Made by a program: the position numbers and the translations under genes. From Xylophilus sp. (GTDB lineage: Bacteria > Pseudomonadota > Gammaproteobacteria > Burkholderiales > Burkholderiaceae_C), in the NCBI GenBank assembly GCA_009914555.1, contig WNDY01000018.1, positions 1 to 64,000 on the forward strand: a stretch of 64,000 nucleotides of DNA, given 5' to 3'. The notes under the pieces are model-generated. The model ran no database searches and was not told the DNA's origin. It was given only the letters and a program-made list of their open reading frames with translations. Position 1 is the stretch's first letter; each line of letters begins with the position of its first letter. Positions 7,023 to 16,460 of the stretch are shown one piece after another.

Positions 7023-8111
7023 ATGCCTGCACCCCACCCGATCACCCCCGCCCAGCTCAAGGAATGGCTCGAAGACGGCCGCGAACTGGCCCTGCTCGAC
7101 GTGCGCGACGAGGCCGGCTTCGCCAAGGGCCATCCGCTGTTCGCCACCAACGTGCCGGCCGACCGGCTGCTGCGCGACATCGACCGCTTCGTGCCGCGCA
7201 AGGCCGTGCGCACCGTGCTGATCGACGGCGGCGACGGCGCGGCCGAGCGCCTGGCGCACGAGCTGGCCGAAACCGGCTGGCCGCTGATCCACTGGGTGCA
7301 GGGCGGCACGCCGGCCTGGGAGGCGCTGGGCGCCGGCCTGCCGACCTTCGACACCTCGGGCCGCGACTTTTCGCTGGCCATCCGCGCCGAGAAGGGCACG
7401 CCGGTGCTGACGGCCGAGGAACTGAAGGCCGCCCGCGACCGCGGCGAGGACGTCGTGGTCATCGACACCCGCACGCTGCCCGAATTCACCCGCGCCCACG
7501 TGCCGGGCGCCGTCGGCGTGCCGGCGGCCGAGCTGCTGCTGCGCTTCGCCGACGTCGTGCCCTCGGCCCGCACCAAGGTGGTCGTGTCCTGCGCCGGGCT
7601 GCCGCGCGCCATCCTGGGCGCGCAGACGCTGATCGACGCGGGCGTGCCCAACGAGGTCGTCTACCTGGACGACGGCACGGCCGGCTGGACGCGGGCCGGC
7701 CTGCAGCTGGAAGAGGGCGCGACCCGCACCTTTGGCCCGGCGAGCGACGCCGGCCGCGAGGCGGCCCAGGGCTTCCTTGACAGCTTCGCCGACAGCATCC
7801 CGGAAGTGGACGAGGCCACGGCCCGCGGCTGGCAAGCCGACCCCGGCCGCACCACCTACCTGCTCGATGTGCGCACGCCGGCCGAGTTCGCCGCCGGCCA
7901 CCTGCCGGGCACGGTCTCGTCGGAGGGTGGCCAGCTGGTCGCCGTGTCGCACCGGACCATCGCCGTGCGCGGCGCGCGCGTGGTGCTCATCGACGATCTG
8001 GACGGCGTCCGCGCCCGCACCACGGCCCACTGGCTGCAGCGCCGCGGCTTCGAGATCGCGATCCTGCGGTACGACTTCCAGGCCGCCCGAAGCCTGGCAC
8101 AGGCTGCCTGA
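7023..8111 (+). CDS. Triple-rhodanese-domain sulfurtransferase
   Basis: 362 aa with three rhodanese modules. Module 1 (about 8-105) has LALLDVRDEAGFAKGHP but no active-site cysteine (VLIDGGDG). Module 2 (about 128-235) has VIDTRTLPEFTRAHVPGA and a canonical C-X4-R loop, C190AGLPR. Module 3 (about 275-360) has LLDVRTPAEFAAGHLPG but Asp-rich LIDDLDG in place of the loop. Only module 2 should carry a persulfide; the others are probably structural. Placed between the transporter and a DszC-like enzyme, it probably handles sulfane sulfur or sulfite released from organosulfur compounds. No signal peptide is seen. Confidence 0.88.
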   Translation: MPAPHPITPAQLKEWLEDGRELALLDVRDEAGFAKGHPLFATNVPADRLLRDIDRFVPRKAVRTVLIDGGDGAAERLAHELAETGWPLIHWVQGGTPAWEALGAGLPTFDTSGRDFSLAIRAEKGTPVLTAEELKAARDRGEDVVVIDTRTLPEFTRAHVPGAVGVPAAELLLRFADVVPSARTKVVVSCAGLPRAILGAQTLIDAGVPNEVVYLDDGTAGWTRAGLQLEEGATRTFGPASDAGREAAQGFLDSFADSIPEVDEATARGWQADPGRTTYLLDVRTPAEFAAGHLPGTVSSEGGQLVAVSHRTIAVRGARVVLIDDLDGVRARTTAHWLQRRGFEIAILRYDFQAARSLAQAA

Positions 8112-8127
8112 ACCGCAGAGGGCATTC

Positions 8128-9405
8128 ATGACCGATACCATCATCGCTGCGCCGCGCCTCGACTGGGGCACCGCCCCCAGCGCGCGTTATGAATCGCTGG
8201 CCCGGCCGCTGCGCCCGCTGCTGGCCCGCATCGCCGCCGGCGCCGTCGAACGCGACCGCACCCACCACCTGCCGCGCGAGGAGATCGCCGCGCTGCGCGC
8301 CGAAGGCTTCGCCCGCCTGCGCCTGCCGCAGGAATGGGGCGGGCAGGGCGCGACCCTGCCCGAATACTTCGCGCTCCTCATCGAGCTGTCGGAGGCCGAC
8401 CCCAACATCACCAACGCCCTGCGCTCGCACGGCGGCTTCGTCGAGGAACTGCTCGATGTGGAGCCGGGCGCCTGGCGCGACCGCTGGCTCGCGCGCGCGG
8501 GCGCAGGCGACCTGGTCGGCAGCGGCTTCTCCGAGTCCGGCGACGCGCCGGTCGGCACCTACGCGACCCGGCTGGAGCGCCAGGGCGGCGGCCGGTGGCT
8601 GCTCAACGGCGGGAAGTACTACACGACCGGCTCGCTCTATGCCGACTGGATCCACCTGGGCGCGGTCGACGAGGCCGGCCAGCCCGTGGGCGCGCTGGTG
8701 CCGACCTCCGCACCGGGCGTGGAGATCACGGACGACTGGGACGGCTTCGGCCAGCGGCTCACCGCCAGCGGCACGGTGCGCTTCACCGACGTGGCACTGG
8801 ACGACGGGCACATCAAGCCGCGTGCGACCCGCTTCCGCTACTCCGGCGGCTTCTTCCAGCTGGTGCACCTGGCCGAGCTGGCCGGCATCGGCCGGGCGGC
8901 CACGCAGGAGCTGGCCAGCCTGGTCGCCGCGCGCCGCCGCATCTACCCGGGCCGCGGCACCGCGCCGCGCTCGTCGCAGGATCCGCAGGTGCTCGAAGTG
9001 GTCGGCAAGGTGCGCAGCGCCGCCTACGCGGCCGGCGCCATCACCCTCAGGGCGGCCGAGGCACTGGAGCGCGCGGCCCGCGCCAAGGCCGACGGCCTGG
9101 ACGAGGCCGCCCGCAACCAGGTCTACGCTCAGGCCGACCTGGAGGTGGCCCAGGCGGTCACCGTGGTCACCAGCCTGATCCTCGACGCGACCACGGTGCT
9201 GTTCGACGCGTTGGGCGCCTCGGCCGCCAAGGAGGGCCTGGGCCTGGACCGCCACTGGCGCAACGCGCGCACGATTTCGTCGCACAACCCGCGCATCTAC
9301 CACACGCGCATCGCCGGCGACCATGCGGTCAACGGGACGCCGCCGCCAGTGCGCGTGGGCACGGCCGGCGGGGCGCCGGCACCCGAGCAGCTGCGCGCCG
9401 CCTGA
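8128..9405 (+). CDS. Acyl-CoA-dehydrogenase-fold flavin monooxygenase, DszC/SfnB-like
   Basis: 425 aa. The fold is that of acyl-CoA dehydrogenases: N-terminal helices (ALRAEGFARLRLPQEWGGQGATL), a beta domain with GSGFSESGDAPVGTY and WLLNGGKYYTTGSLYADW, and a C-terminal helical domain ending RHWRNARTISSHNPRIYHTR. The last motif and overall pattern are those of the desulfurisation group (DszC, SfnB, TdsC), which use FMNH2 and oxygen instead of acyl-CoA. In this operon it probably oxidises an imported organosulfur compound. No SsuD-type monooxygenase and no flavin reductase are present here, so a reductase must come from elsewhere. A clear terminator follows. Confidence 0.85.
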   Translation: MTDTIIAAPRLDWGTAPSARYESLARPLRPLLARIAAGAVERDRTHHLPREEIAALRAEGFARLRLPQEWGGQGATLPEYFALLIELSEADPNITNALRSHGGFVEELLDVEPGAWRDRWLARAGAGDLVGSGFSESGDAPVGTYATRLERQGGGRWLLNGGKYYTTGSLYADWIHLGAVDEAGQPVGALVPTSAPGVEITDDWDGFGQRLTASGTVRFTDVALDDGHIKPRATRFRYSGGFFQLVHLAELAGIGRAATQELASLVAARRRIYPGRGTAPRSSQDPQVLEVVGKVRSAAYAAGAITLRAAEALERAARAKADGLDEAARNQVYAQADLEVAQAVTVVTSLILDATTVLFDALGASAAKEGLGLDRHWRNARTISSHNPRIYHTRIAGDHAVNGTPPPVRVGTAGGAPAPEQLRAA

Positions 9406-9466
9406 ATACTCCCGGGGTTTTACCATCCTGGCCAGCCAAGGACGGCCGCAAGCCATAGATAGAGGT
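9406..9466 (-). repeat. 53-bp paired GTAT element, copy J (after the sulfur operon)
   Basis: On the minus strand the 3' octamer is GGGAGTAT (9413-9406). The 5' copy is degenerate (ACCTCTAT, 9466-9459) but has the exact 53-bp TAT spacing. It begins immediately after the TGA of the DszC/SfnB-like gene. Confidence 0.55.
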
Positions 9467-9484
9467 CGGAGTATACGAAACGCG

Positions 9485-9515
9485 AGCCGTCATGACAGTT
9501 TCATGACGGCTTTTT
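9485..9515 (+). terminator. Intrinsic terminator of the sulfur operon
   Basis: AGCCGTCATGA (9485-9495), loop CAGTT, exact complement TCATGACGGCT (9501-9511), then a T run to 9515. It stands 80 bp after the last sulfur gene and 100 bp before pstS, separating the two operons. The same bases contain ATGACAG-N4-ATGACGG (9492-9509), a Pho-box-like repeat facing the other way. Confidence 0.8.
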
Positions 9516-9538
9516 CCATGCCTGGCCGCGTCCGGAGA

Positions 9539-9556
9539 AAGTCACACAGCTGTCAT
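9539..9556 (+). promoter_or_regulatory. Pho box of the pst operon
   Basis: AAGTCAC-ACAG-CTGTCAT: the second half-site is perfect, the first matches in the GTCA core, and the period is 11 bp. TACAGT (9568-9573) downstream could be the -10. pstS starts at 9615. A further reverse-oriented pair, ATGACAG-TTTC-ATGACGG, lies at 9492-9509. PhoB binding is inferred from these matches and from the phoB gene downstream. Confidence 0.65.
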
Positions 9557-9614
9557 AGTCGCTACCTACAGTTCGCTGCATCCCCCTCCCGTCACCCGAA
9601 ACAAGGATGTCTGT

Positions 9615-10649
9615 ATGAACAAGTTCCTGGTAGCCGTCGCCGCCACGGCCGTCGCCCTCGGCGGCACCTCGCTGGCCTGGGCGCAAACCAAAGCCACCGG
9701 CGCCGGCGCAAGCTTCCCGGCACCCGTGTACGCCAAGTGGGCCGCTGAATACAACAAGGCCACCGGCGTGCGCATCAACTACCAGTCCGTCGGTTCGGGC
9801 GCCGGTCTCAAGCAGATCGAAGCCAAGACCGTCGACTTCGGCGCCAGCGATGCTCCCCTGAAGGACGACGAGCTCAAGGCCAAGGGCCTGGTGCAGTTCC
9901 CGACCGTGGTCGGCGGCGTGGTGCCGGTGGTCAACATCAAGGGCATCGGTCCCGGGCAGCTCAAGCTCAACGGCCAGGTCCTGGGCGACATCTACCTCGG
10001 CAAGATCACCCACTGGAACGATCCGGCCATCAAGGCGCTGAATGCCGGCGTGAGCCTGCCGAACGGCCCCATCGCCGTGGTCCGCCGCGCCGACGGCTCG
10101 GGCACCAGCTTCGCCTTCACCAACTACCTGAGCCTGGTCAACGCCGAGTGGAAGTCCAAGGTCGGCGAAGGCACGGCCGTGAACTGGCCCACCGGCGCCG
10201 GCGGCAAGGGCAACGAAGGCGTGGCCGCCTTCGTGGGCCGCCTGCCGGACTCGATCGGCTACGTCGAGTACGCCTACGCCAAGCAGCACAAGATCGCCTA
10301 CGTGCAGCTGCAAAACGCCGACGGCCAATTCGCCTCGCCGAGCGAGGCCGCCTTCAAGGCCGCCGCTGCCGGCGCCGACTGGAACCGGACCTTCTACCAG
10401 ATCCTGAACAACAAGCCGGGCAAGGATGCGTGGCCCATCACCACGACCACCTACATCCTGCTGCACAAGGTGCAGGACAAGCCGCAGCAGGCCACGACCA
10501 CGCTGAAGTTCTTCGACTGGGCGTTCAAGAACGGCGACAAGATCGCCGCCGACCTCGACTACGTGCCGCTGCCCGACGCGGTGAAAGACTCGATCCGCAA
10601 ATCCTGGGACGAGATCAAGGACACGTCCGGCAAGCCGGTCTCCCACTGA
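9615..10649 (+). CDS. pstS: Phosphate ABC transporter periplasmic binding protein
   Basis: 344 aa. Signal peptide [23 protein letters not shown] with cleavage after AWA. Phosphate-binding elements are present: [11 protein letters not shown] near the mature start, DFGASDAPL and [17 protein letters not shown]. It binds phosphate in the periplasm and delivers it to PstCA. First gene of pstSCAB-phoU-phoB-phoR; preceded by Pho-box repeats, so induced by phosphate starvation through PhoB. Length and motifs are those of the family throughout. Confidence 0.97.
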   Translation: MNKFLVAVAATAVALGGTSLAWAQTKATGAGASFPAPVYAKWAAEYNKATGVRINYQSVGSGAGLKQIEAKTVDFGASDAPLKDDELKAKGLVQFPTVVGGVVPVVNIKGIGPGQLKLNGQVLGDIYLGKITHWNDPAIKALNAGVSLPNGPIAVVRRADGSGTSFAFTNYLSLVNAEWKSKVGEGTAVNWPTGAGGKGNEGVAAFVGRLPDSIGYVEYAYAKQHKIAYVQLQNADGQFASPSEAAFKAAAAGADWNRTFYQILNNKPGKDAWPITTTTYILLHKVQDKPQQATTTLKFFDWAFKNGDKIAADLDYVPLPDAVKDSIRKSWDEIKDTSGKPVSH

Positions 10650-10695
10650 TCGCCGGCCGCGCCGACGACGCCTCCCCATCACTACAGGCTGACAC

Positions 10696-11721
10696 GTGTC
10701 CACTACACTGCCGGTCGGCCAGCCTCCGTCGCGCACGACGGGGGCTGATGCATGCATGACCACACCTCCCCGCCCCCGCCCGCGTCTGTCCGGCGCGCTG
10801 GCCGATCGACTGTTCGGCTGGCTGGCCAAGGGTGCGGCGCTGCTCACGCTGGCGCTGCTCCTCGGCATCCTTGCATCGCTCATCGTCGGCGCCTGGCCCT
10901 CCATCAGTGCCTACGGCCTGGGCTTCTTCACGCGCAGCGTGTGGGATCCGGTGAGCAACGAGTACGGCGGGCTGGTGATGATCTACGGCACGCTGGCCAC
11001 GTCGTTCATTGCCCTGCTGATCGCGGTGCCGGTGAGCTTCGGCATCGCGCTCTTCCTCACCGAACTCTCTCCCGCATGGCTCAAGCGCCCGCTGGGCACC
11101 GCCGTCGAGCTGCTCGCGGCCGTGCCCTCGATCGTCTACGGCATGTGGGGCCTGATGGTGTTCGGCCCCATCCTCGCGACCTTCGTACAGCGGCCGCTGC
11201 AGCGGCTGTTCGACGGCGTGCCGGTGCTCGGTGCGCTGGTGTCGGGCCCGCCGGTGGGCATCGGCATCCTGTCGGCCGGGATCATCCTGGCCATCATGAT
11301 CATCCCGTTCATCGCCTCGGTGATGCGCGACGTGTTCGAGGTCACACCGCCGCTGCTCAAGGAGTCGGCCTACGGCCTGGGCTCCACCACCTGGGAAGTG
11401 GTGTGGAAGGTGGTCCTTCCGTTCACCAAGACCGGCGTGCTCGGCGGCGTCATGCTCGGCCTGGGCCGCGCGCTCGGCGAGACCATGGCCGTCACCTTCG
11501 TGATCGGCAACATGAACCAGCTGAATTCCGTCTCGCTGTTCGAGGCCGCCAACAGCATCACTTCGGCGCTGGCCAACGAGTTCGCCGAGGCCGGCGCCGG
11601 CCTGCACCAGGCGTCGCTGATCTACCTGGGCCTGGTGCTGTTCTTCATCACCTTCGTGGTGCGGTCGCTGTCCAAGCTGCTGCTGACCCGCCTGAAAAAG
11701 AACGAAGGGGCGAAATCTTGA
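10696..11721 (+). CDS. pstC: Phosphate ABC transporter permease PstC
   Basis: 341 aa from a GTG at 10696, or 321 aa from the ATG at 10756, which has a G-rich stretch upstream; the start is uncertain. About six membrane segments are visible, among them [19 protein letters not shown] and [13 protein letters not shown]. The permease loop [20 protein letters not shown] and [17 protein letters not shown] are characteristic. It forms the membrane channel with PstA. The last bases overlap the TTG start of pstA, implying translational coupling. Confidence 0.95.
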   Translation: MSTTLPVGQPPSRTTGADACMTTPPRPRPRLSGALADRLFGWLAKGAALLTLALLLGILASLIVGAWPSISAYGLGFFTRSVWDPVSNEYGGLVMIYGTLATSFIALLIAVPVSFGIALFLTELSPAWLKRPLGTAVELLAAVPSIVYGMWGLMVFGPILATFVQRPLQRLFDGVPVLGALVSGPPVGIGILSAGIILAIMIIPFIASVMRDVFEVTPPLLKESAYGLGSTTWEVVWKVVLPFTKTGVLGGVMLGLGRALGETMAVTFVIGNMNQLNSVSLFEAANSITSALANEFAEAGAGLHQASLIYLGLVLFFITFVVRSLSKLLLTRLKKNEGAKS

Positions 11722-12614
11722 ATACCCCCCCCTCCACCACCGGCGACCGCCTGATCCTGGCGGCCGAACTGGAACGTACCCGGGCCAGCAAGTACGCCCA
11801 CCGCAAGCGCGTCAACCAGATCGCGCTGACCCTGTCGCTCGCCGCGATGGCCTTCGGCGTGTTCTGGCTGATCTGGATTCTGTTCGAGACGATCCGCCTG
11901 GGCGTGGGCGGCATGAGCCTGGCCCTGTTCACCGAGATGACGCCGCCGCCGAACGAAGCGGGCGGCATCTCCAACGCCATCTTCGGCTCGTTCGTGATGG
12001 TGCTGCTGGCCACCTTCGTCGGCACGCCGATCGGCATCATGGCCGGTGTCTACCTGGCCGAGTACGACACCCGCGGCTGGCTCGCGTCGGTCACGCGCTT
12101 CGTCAACGACATCCTGCTGTCGGCGCCGTCGATCGTGATCGGCCTGTTCGTCTATGCCGTCGTCGTGGCGCGGTTCAAGAGCTTCTCGGGCTACGCCGGC
12201 GTGGTCGCGCTGGCGCTGATCGTGATCCCGGTCGTGATCCGCACGACCGAGAATATGCTGCTGCTGGTGCCCGCCGGCCTGCGCGAGGCCGCCTACGCCC
12301 TGGGTACGCCGAAGTGGAAGGTCATCACCCTGGTCACGCTGCGCGCCGCCCGCGCCGGCGTCATCACCGGCGTGCTGCTGGCCGTGGCCCGCATCGCCGG
12401 CGAGACCGCGCCGCTGCTTTTCACCGCACTGAACAACCAGTTCTGGAACGCCGACCTGGGCAAGCCGATGGCCAGCCTGCCGGTGACGATCTGCAAGTTC
12501 GCGATGAGCCCGTACGAGAACTGGCAGCAGCTGGCCTGGGCCGGCGTGTTCCTGATCACCGTGGCGGTGCTCGGCCTCAACATCCTCGCCCGCGTGCTGA
12601 CGCGGCAGAAGTAG
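11718..12614 (+). CDS. pstA: Phosphate ABC transporter permease PstA
   Basis: 298 aa from a TTG at 11718 that overlaps the pstC TGA; AAGGGG lies 9 bases upstream, which decides this start. Membrane segments include [19 protein letters not shown] and [20 protein letters not shown]. The loop [19 protein letters not shown] and [19 protein letters not shown] mark PstA. Partner of PstC. The variable N-tail ([19 protein letters not shown]) coincides with a weak copy of the dispersed paired element. Confidence 0.95.
   Translation: MNTPPSTTGDRLILAAELERTRASKYAHRKRVNQIALTLSLAAMAFGVFWLIWILFETIRLGVGGMSLALFTEMTPPPNEAGGISNAIFGSFVMVLLATFVGTPIGIMAGVYLAEYDTRGWLASVTRFVNDILLSAPSIVIGLFVYAVVVARFKSFSGYAGVVALALIVIPVVIRTTENMLLLVPAGLREAAYALGTPKWKVITLVTLRAARAGVITGVLLAVARIAGETAPLLFTALNNQFWNADLGKPMASLPVTICKFAMSPYENWQQLAWAGVFLITVAVLGLNILARVLTRQK
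11722..11783 (-). repeat. Paired GTAT element, weak copy L (start of pstA)
   Basis: On the minus strand GGGGGTAT (11729-11722, within a longer G run), with CGGGTAC upstream; the TAT/TAC distance is 54 bp. Inner similarity to the other copies is weak, so this may be chance. Confidence 0.35.
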
Positions 12615-12633
12615 AAAGGAGAAGACCTCGACC

Positions 12634-13410
12634 ATGTCCGCAACGCTTTCCTCCACGCCGTCGAAGATCTCGGTCAAGGACCTGAACTTCTACTACGGCA
12701 AGTTCCATGCGCTCAAGGGCATCAACCTCGACATCCCGGAGAAGAAGGTCACCGCCTTCATCGGCCCGTCGGGCTGCGGCAAGTCCACGCTGCTGCGCAC
12801 CTTCAACCGCATGTTCGAGCTCTATCCCGAGCAGCGCGCCGAAGGCCAGATCATCCTCGACGGCGAGAACCTGCTGACCAGCAAGCAGGACGTGGCGCTG
12901 ATCCGCGCCAAGGTCGGCATGGTGTTCCAGAAGCCCACGCCTTTCCCGATGTCGATCTACGACAACATCGCCTTCGGCGTGAAGCTGTTCGAGAACCTGT
13001 CGGCCTCCGACATGGACGACCGCGTGGAATGGGCGCTGCGCAAGGCCGCGCTCTGGGCCGAGGTCAAGGACAAGCTCCAGCAGAGCGGCTCCGGCCTCTC
13101 CGGCGGCCAGCAGCAGCGCCTGTGCATCGCCCGCGGCATCGCGATCAAGCCCGAGGTCCTGCTGCTCGACGAACCCTGCTCGGCGCTCGACCCGATCTCC
13201 ACTGCCAAGGTCGAGGAACTGATCGCTGAGCTGAAGAACGAATACACCGTCGTCATCGTGACCCACAACATGCAGCAGGCTGCGCGCTGCAGCGATTACA
13301 CGGCCTACATGTACCTGGGCGACCTGGTCGAGTTCGGCGAGACCGAGCAGATGTTCTTCAAGCCCCACCGCAAGGAAACGGAAGACTACATCACCGGCCG
13401 CTTTGGATGA
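12634..13410 (+). CDS. pstB: Phosphate ABC transporter ATP-binding protein PstB
   Basis: 258 aa. Walker [10 protein letters not shown] (44-52), PstB-specific [21 protein letters not shown], signature [16 protein letters not shown], Walker [16 protein letters not shown] and H-loop [16 protein letters not shown] are intact. It powers phosphate import. AGGAG lies upstream of the ATG. A 187-bp spacer with a dispersed GC-rich repeat separates it from phoU. Confidence 0.97.
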   Translation: MSATLSSTPSKISVKDLNFYYGKFHALKGINLDIPEKKVTAFIGPSGCGKSTLLRTFNRMFELYPEQRAEGQIILDGENLLTSKQDVALIRAKVGMVFQKPTPFPMSIYDNIAFGVKLFENLSASDMDDRVEWALRKAALWAEVKDKLQQSGSGLSGGQQQRLCIARGIAIKPEVLLLDEPCSALDPISTAKVEELIAELKNEYTVVIVTHNMQQAARCSDYTAYMYLGDLVEFGETEQMFFKPHRKETEDYITGRFG

Positions 13411-13575
13411 TGGAGACCAACCCCCTGAGCCGCTGTGCGGCTCCCCCCTTCTCTCTGCGCGCTTCGCGCTGCGGGAAGGGGGGCGACGCCAGCGCGGCGG
13501 GGCGGCCCTCGCGCGGCGTCGGCTGGCCTGGGCCACGGCAGTTTCGTGGGCTGCGCGCGGCGGCTGGCGCCATGT
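13411..13575. repeat. GC-rich post-stop repeat R1 (pstB-phoU spacer)
   Basis: Begins at the pstB stop with TGGAGACCAACCCCCTGAGC, then contains hairpins (GCCGCTGTGCGGC; CGCGCTTCGCGCTGCG) and the block GAAGGGGGGCGACGCC followed by AGCGCGGCGGGGCGGCCCT. The same succession occurs after ybaB at 37961, and a short version after phoU at 14300. It is a mosaic intergenic repeat of a type I associate with Comamonadaceae. Confidence 0.75.
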
Positions 13576-13597
13576 GTCATTGAACGAGGAGTTCCTT

Positions 13598-14299
13598 ATG
13601 CCGGACAAGCATCTTTCCACCCAGTTCGACAGCGAGCTCAACACCGTCTCGGCCCGCGTCATGGAGCTTGGCGGCCTGGCCGAGTCGCAGATCCGCAACG
13701 CGGTCTATGCGCTGTCGCAGTTCAGCGCCGAGGTCGCCGACCAGGTCATCGACACCGAGCAGCGCGTCAACGCGATGGAAGTCGAGATCGACCGCGACCT
13801 GTCCTCGATCATCGCGCGGCGCCAGCCGACGGCGCGCGACCTGCGCCTCCTGATCGCCATCTCCAAGACCACGGCCAACCTCGAGCGCGTCGGCGATGAG
13901 TCGGCCAAGATCGCGCGCATGGTCAAGTCGATCATCGAGAGCGGCGCGGCGCGCACGCTGCCGTCGTCGGACCTGCGCGTCGCCGCCGACCTGGCATCGG
14001 CCCTGCTGCGCAAGGCGCTCGACGCGTTCGCGCGCCTCGACGTGACCGCCGCCGTCGCCATCCTCAAGGAGGACGACGCCATCGACAGGGAGTTCGACGG
14101 CTTCGTGCGCAAGCTCATCACCTACATGATGGAAGACCCGCGCACCATCTCGCCGAGCCTGGACCTGCTGTTCCTGGCCAAGGCCATCGAGCGCATCGGC
14201 GACCATGCGAAGAACATCGCCGAGTTCATCATCTACATCGTCAAGGGCACCGACGTGCGCCACACTTCCCTGGAGCAGATCGAATCGGCAGTGCAATAG
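13598..14299 (+). CDS. phoU: Phosphate signalling/transport regulator PhoU
   Basis: 233 aa, two similar three-helix halves. Metal-binding/acidic signature motifs ERVGDESAKIAR and ERIGDHAKNIAE occur in the two halves, as in PhoU. It links PstSCAB activity to the PhoR kinase and restrains PhoB signalling when phosphate is plentiful. Start chosen at ATG 13598 with GAGGAG-like AACGAGGAG upstream; the longer frame reads through the R1 repeat and is rejected. Confidence 0.96.
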   Translation: MPDKHLSTQFDSELNTVSARVMELGGLAESQIRNAVYALSQFSAEVADQVIDTEQRVNAMEVEIDRDLSSIIARRQPTARDLRLLIAISKTTANLERVGDESAKIARMVKSIIESGAARTLPSSDLRVAADLASALLRKALDAFARLDVTAAVAILKEDDAIDREFDGFVRKLITYMMEDPRTISPSLDLLFLAKAIERIGDHAKNIAEFIIYIVKGTDVRHTSLEQIESAVQ

Positions 14300-14365
14300 A
14301 TGACATCCCCCAAGCGGCTGCGCCGCTGGCCTGGGCCGTGCCGGCCATGGCGCTGTGCCACGGAA
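14300..14365. repeat. Short post-stop repeat R3 (phoU-phoB spacer)
   Basis: Starts at the phoU stop (ATGACATCCCCCAAGCGGC) and continues GCTGCGCCGCTGGCCTGGGCC. It resembles a truncated version of R1 and R2, which also begin directly at a stop codon. Confidence 0.5.
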
Positions 14366-14372
14366 AGTTGAT

Positions 14373-15077
14373 ATGAAAAAGATTCCTCGTGTCCTCATCG
14401 TCGAAGACGAATCCGCGATCGCCGAACTGATCGCGGTCAACCTGCGCCACAACGGCTTCGCGCCGGTCTGGGCGGAGGACGGCGACTCGGCCCAGCGCGA
14501 ACTCGATGCCGTGCTGCCCGACGTCATCCTGCTCGACTGGATGCTGCCGGGTCAGAGCGGACTCACGCTCGCGCGCAAGTGGCGCGCCGACGCACGGACC
14601 AAGGCCGTGCCGATCCTGATGCTCACCGCCCACGGCGACGAGCCCGACAAGGTGGCCGGCCTCGACGCCGGTGCCGACGACTACATCACCAAGCCGTTTT
14701 CCACGCAGGAGCTGCTGGCCCGCATCCGCGCCGTGCTGCGCCGCCGCACGCCCGAGCAGGCCGGCGAGAGCGTGACCGTGGGCGGCCTGCAGCTCGACCC
14801 GGCCACCTATCGCGTCACCTGGCACGGCAGCCCGGTCAAGGTCGGACCGACCGAGTTCAAGCCGCTGAACTACTTTATGGCCCATCCGGAGCGCGTGCAC
14901 AGCCGCTCCCAACTGCTCGACCGCGTCTGGGGCGACCACGTGTTCATCGAGGAGCGCACGGTCGACGTGCACGTCAAGCGCCTGCGCGAGGCGCTGGGCG
15001 AGGCCGGCGCGATGGTCGAGACGGTCCGCGGCGCGGGCTACCGCTTCACCGCGGCCTCCGCGCTGCTGCGCGCCTGA
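14373..15077 (+). CDS. phoB: Phosphate-regulon response regulator PhoB
   Basis: 234 aa. Receiver domain with acidic pocket E11/D12, phospho-acceptor D55 (LLDWMLPG) and the conserved lysine in YITKPFSTQELLAR. The C-terminal winged-helix domain (about 132-232) contains GPTEFKPLNYFMAHPERVHSR and TVDVHVKRLREAL. Phosphorylated by PhoR it activates genes with Pho boxes, here predicted at 9539-9556 and 4241-4258. ATG 14373 is preferred over a GTG at 14355 because it matches the family N-terminus MKKIPRVLIVED. Confidence 0.97.
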   Translation: MKKIPRVLIVEDESAIAELIAVNLRHNGFAPVWAEDGDSAQRELDAVLPDVILLDWMLPGQSGLTLARKWRADARTKAVPILMLTAHGDEPDKVAGLDAGADDYITKPFSTQELLARIRAVLRRRTPEQAGESVTVGGLQLDPATYRVTWHGSPVKVGPTEFKPLNYFMAHPERVHSRSQLLDRVWGDHVFIEERTVDVHVKRLREALGEAGAMVETVRGAGYRFTAASALLRA

Positions 15078-15101
15078 GGGCCGGGACGGGGTAGCGGCCG
15101 C

Positions 15102-16460
15102 ATGGCCTTGCGTTTCTTCTTCTTCCTCCTCTTCCCCGTGGTGGGGGCGGGCATCGGCGAACGGGCCGCGAACATGCCCGGCGCCTGCGGCGGCGCCATC
15201 GCCGGCAGCATGCTGTGGTTCGCCTGGGACGCCTGGCGCGCCGCGCGCGTGCTGCGCTGGCTGCGCGGCGATGCGGCCGGCACGCCGCCGCCGCTGCGCG
15301 GCCTGTGGGGCGACGTGATCGACCGGGCGCGCAAGCAACTGCGGCTGCGCGATGCCCAGCTGCGCGAAGCCCAGGACCGCCTGCAGGAGTTCCTGGCGGC
15401 GCTGCAGGCATCGCCCAGCGGCGTGATCCTGCTGGACCCGCAGGGCTGCATCGAATGGAGCAACCAGACGGCGATGCAGCTGCTGGGCATCGATTCGCAG
15501 CGCGACATGCAGCAGCCCATCGGCAACCTGCTGCGCGACCCGGCCTTCAACAGCTACCAGGCCGGCCGCGATTTCTCGCACGACATCGTGATCCTCGGCC
15601 CCAACAGTACGGCCGGCCGGCCGGTCAAGCTGTCGGTGCAGCTGCACCCCTACGGCCAGGGCCGCAAGCTGCTGTTGGCCCGCGACGTCACCGCGGTGGA
15701 GCAGGCCGAGGCCATGCGCCGCGACTTCGTGGCCAACGTGTCGCACGAGATCCGCACGCCGCTGACGGTGCTGGCCGGCTTCATCGAGACGCTGCAGACC
15801 CTGCAGCTCGACGCCGGCGAGCGCAGCCGCTACCTGGACCTCATGGGCCAGCAGGGCAAGCGCATGCAGACGGTGGTGAACGACCTGCTGACGCTCTCGC
15901 GCCTGGAAGGCAGCCCACTGCCCAGCCTGCTGGACTGGGCCCCGGTGCAGCCGCTGCTCCAGCGCTGCGAGGACGAGGCCCGGGCGCTGTCGGTGCTGCT
16001 GACGCACAACCATGCCAGGGCGCACGAGATCCATTTCCCCGATCTGTCCGATACCGCAGCCTTCGGCGAGGTGGCCGGTTCGGCCGGCGAGCTGCAAAGC
16101 GCCTTTTCCAACCTCGTCAGCAACGCGGTGCGCTACACGCCCGCCGGCGGCACGATCACCGTACGCTGGCGCTGGCTGGCCGACGGCCGCGCCGAGTTCT
16201 CGGTGCAGGACACCGGCCCGGGCATCGCGCCCGAGCACATCCCGCGGCTGACCGAGCGCTTCTACCGCGTGGACCGCAGCCGTTCGCGCGACACCGGCGG
16301 CACCGGCCTGGGACTGGCCATCGTCAAGCACGTGGTCCAGCGCCACGGCGCGGCCCTGCGCATCGACAGCACGCCGGGAACCGGCTCGACCTTCTCGATC
16401 ACGCTGCCGGCCAAGCGCCTGCGCCAGCCGGTGCAGCCGGCCGCCGTCACGGCGGCGTGA
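15102..16460 (+). CDS. phoR: Phosphate-regulon sensor histidine kinase PhoR
   Basis: 452 aa. Two short N-terminal membrane segments (FFFFLLFPVVGAGI and GAIAGSMLWFAWDAW), a PAS domain (about 95-200), DHp box VANVSHEIRTPLT with H215, then N box (FSNLVSNAVRYTPAGG), DTGPGIAPEH and GGTGLGLAIV of the ATPase domain. It has no large periplasmic sensor, as expected because PhoR senses phosphate through PstSCAB-PhoU. It follows phoB by 24 bp. Its 3' end overlaps the convergent MATE gene by 14 bp. Confidence 0.96.
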   Translation: MALRFFFFLLFPVVGAGIGERAANMPGACGGAIAGSMLWFAWDAWRAARVLRWLRGDAAGTPPPLRGLWGDVIDRARKQLRLRDAQLREAQDRLQEFLAALQASPSGVILLDPQGCIEWSNQTAMQLLGIDSQRDMQQPIGNLLRDPAFNSYQAGRDFSHDIVILGPNSTAGRPVKLSVQLHPYGQGRKLLLARDVTAVEQAEAMRRDFVANVSHEIRTPLTVLAGFIETLQTLQLDAGERSRYLDLMGQQGKRMQTVVNDLLTLSRLEGSPLPSLLDWAPVQPLLQRCEDEARALSVLLTHNHARAHEIHFPDLSDTAAFGEVAGSAGELQSAFSNLVSNAVRYTPAGGTITVRWRWLADGRAEFSVQDTGPGIAPEHIPRLTERFYRVDRSRSRDTGGTGLGLAIVKHVVQRHGAALRIDSTPGTGSTFSITLPAKRLRQPVQPAAVTAA

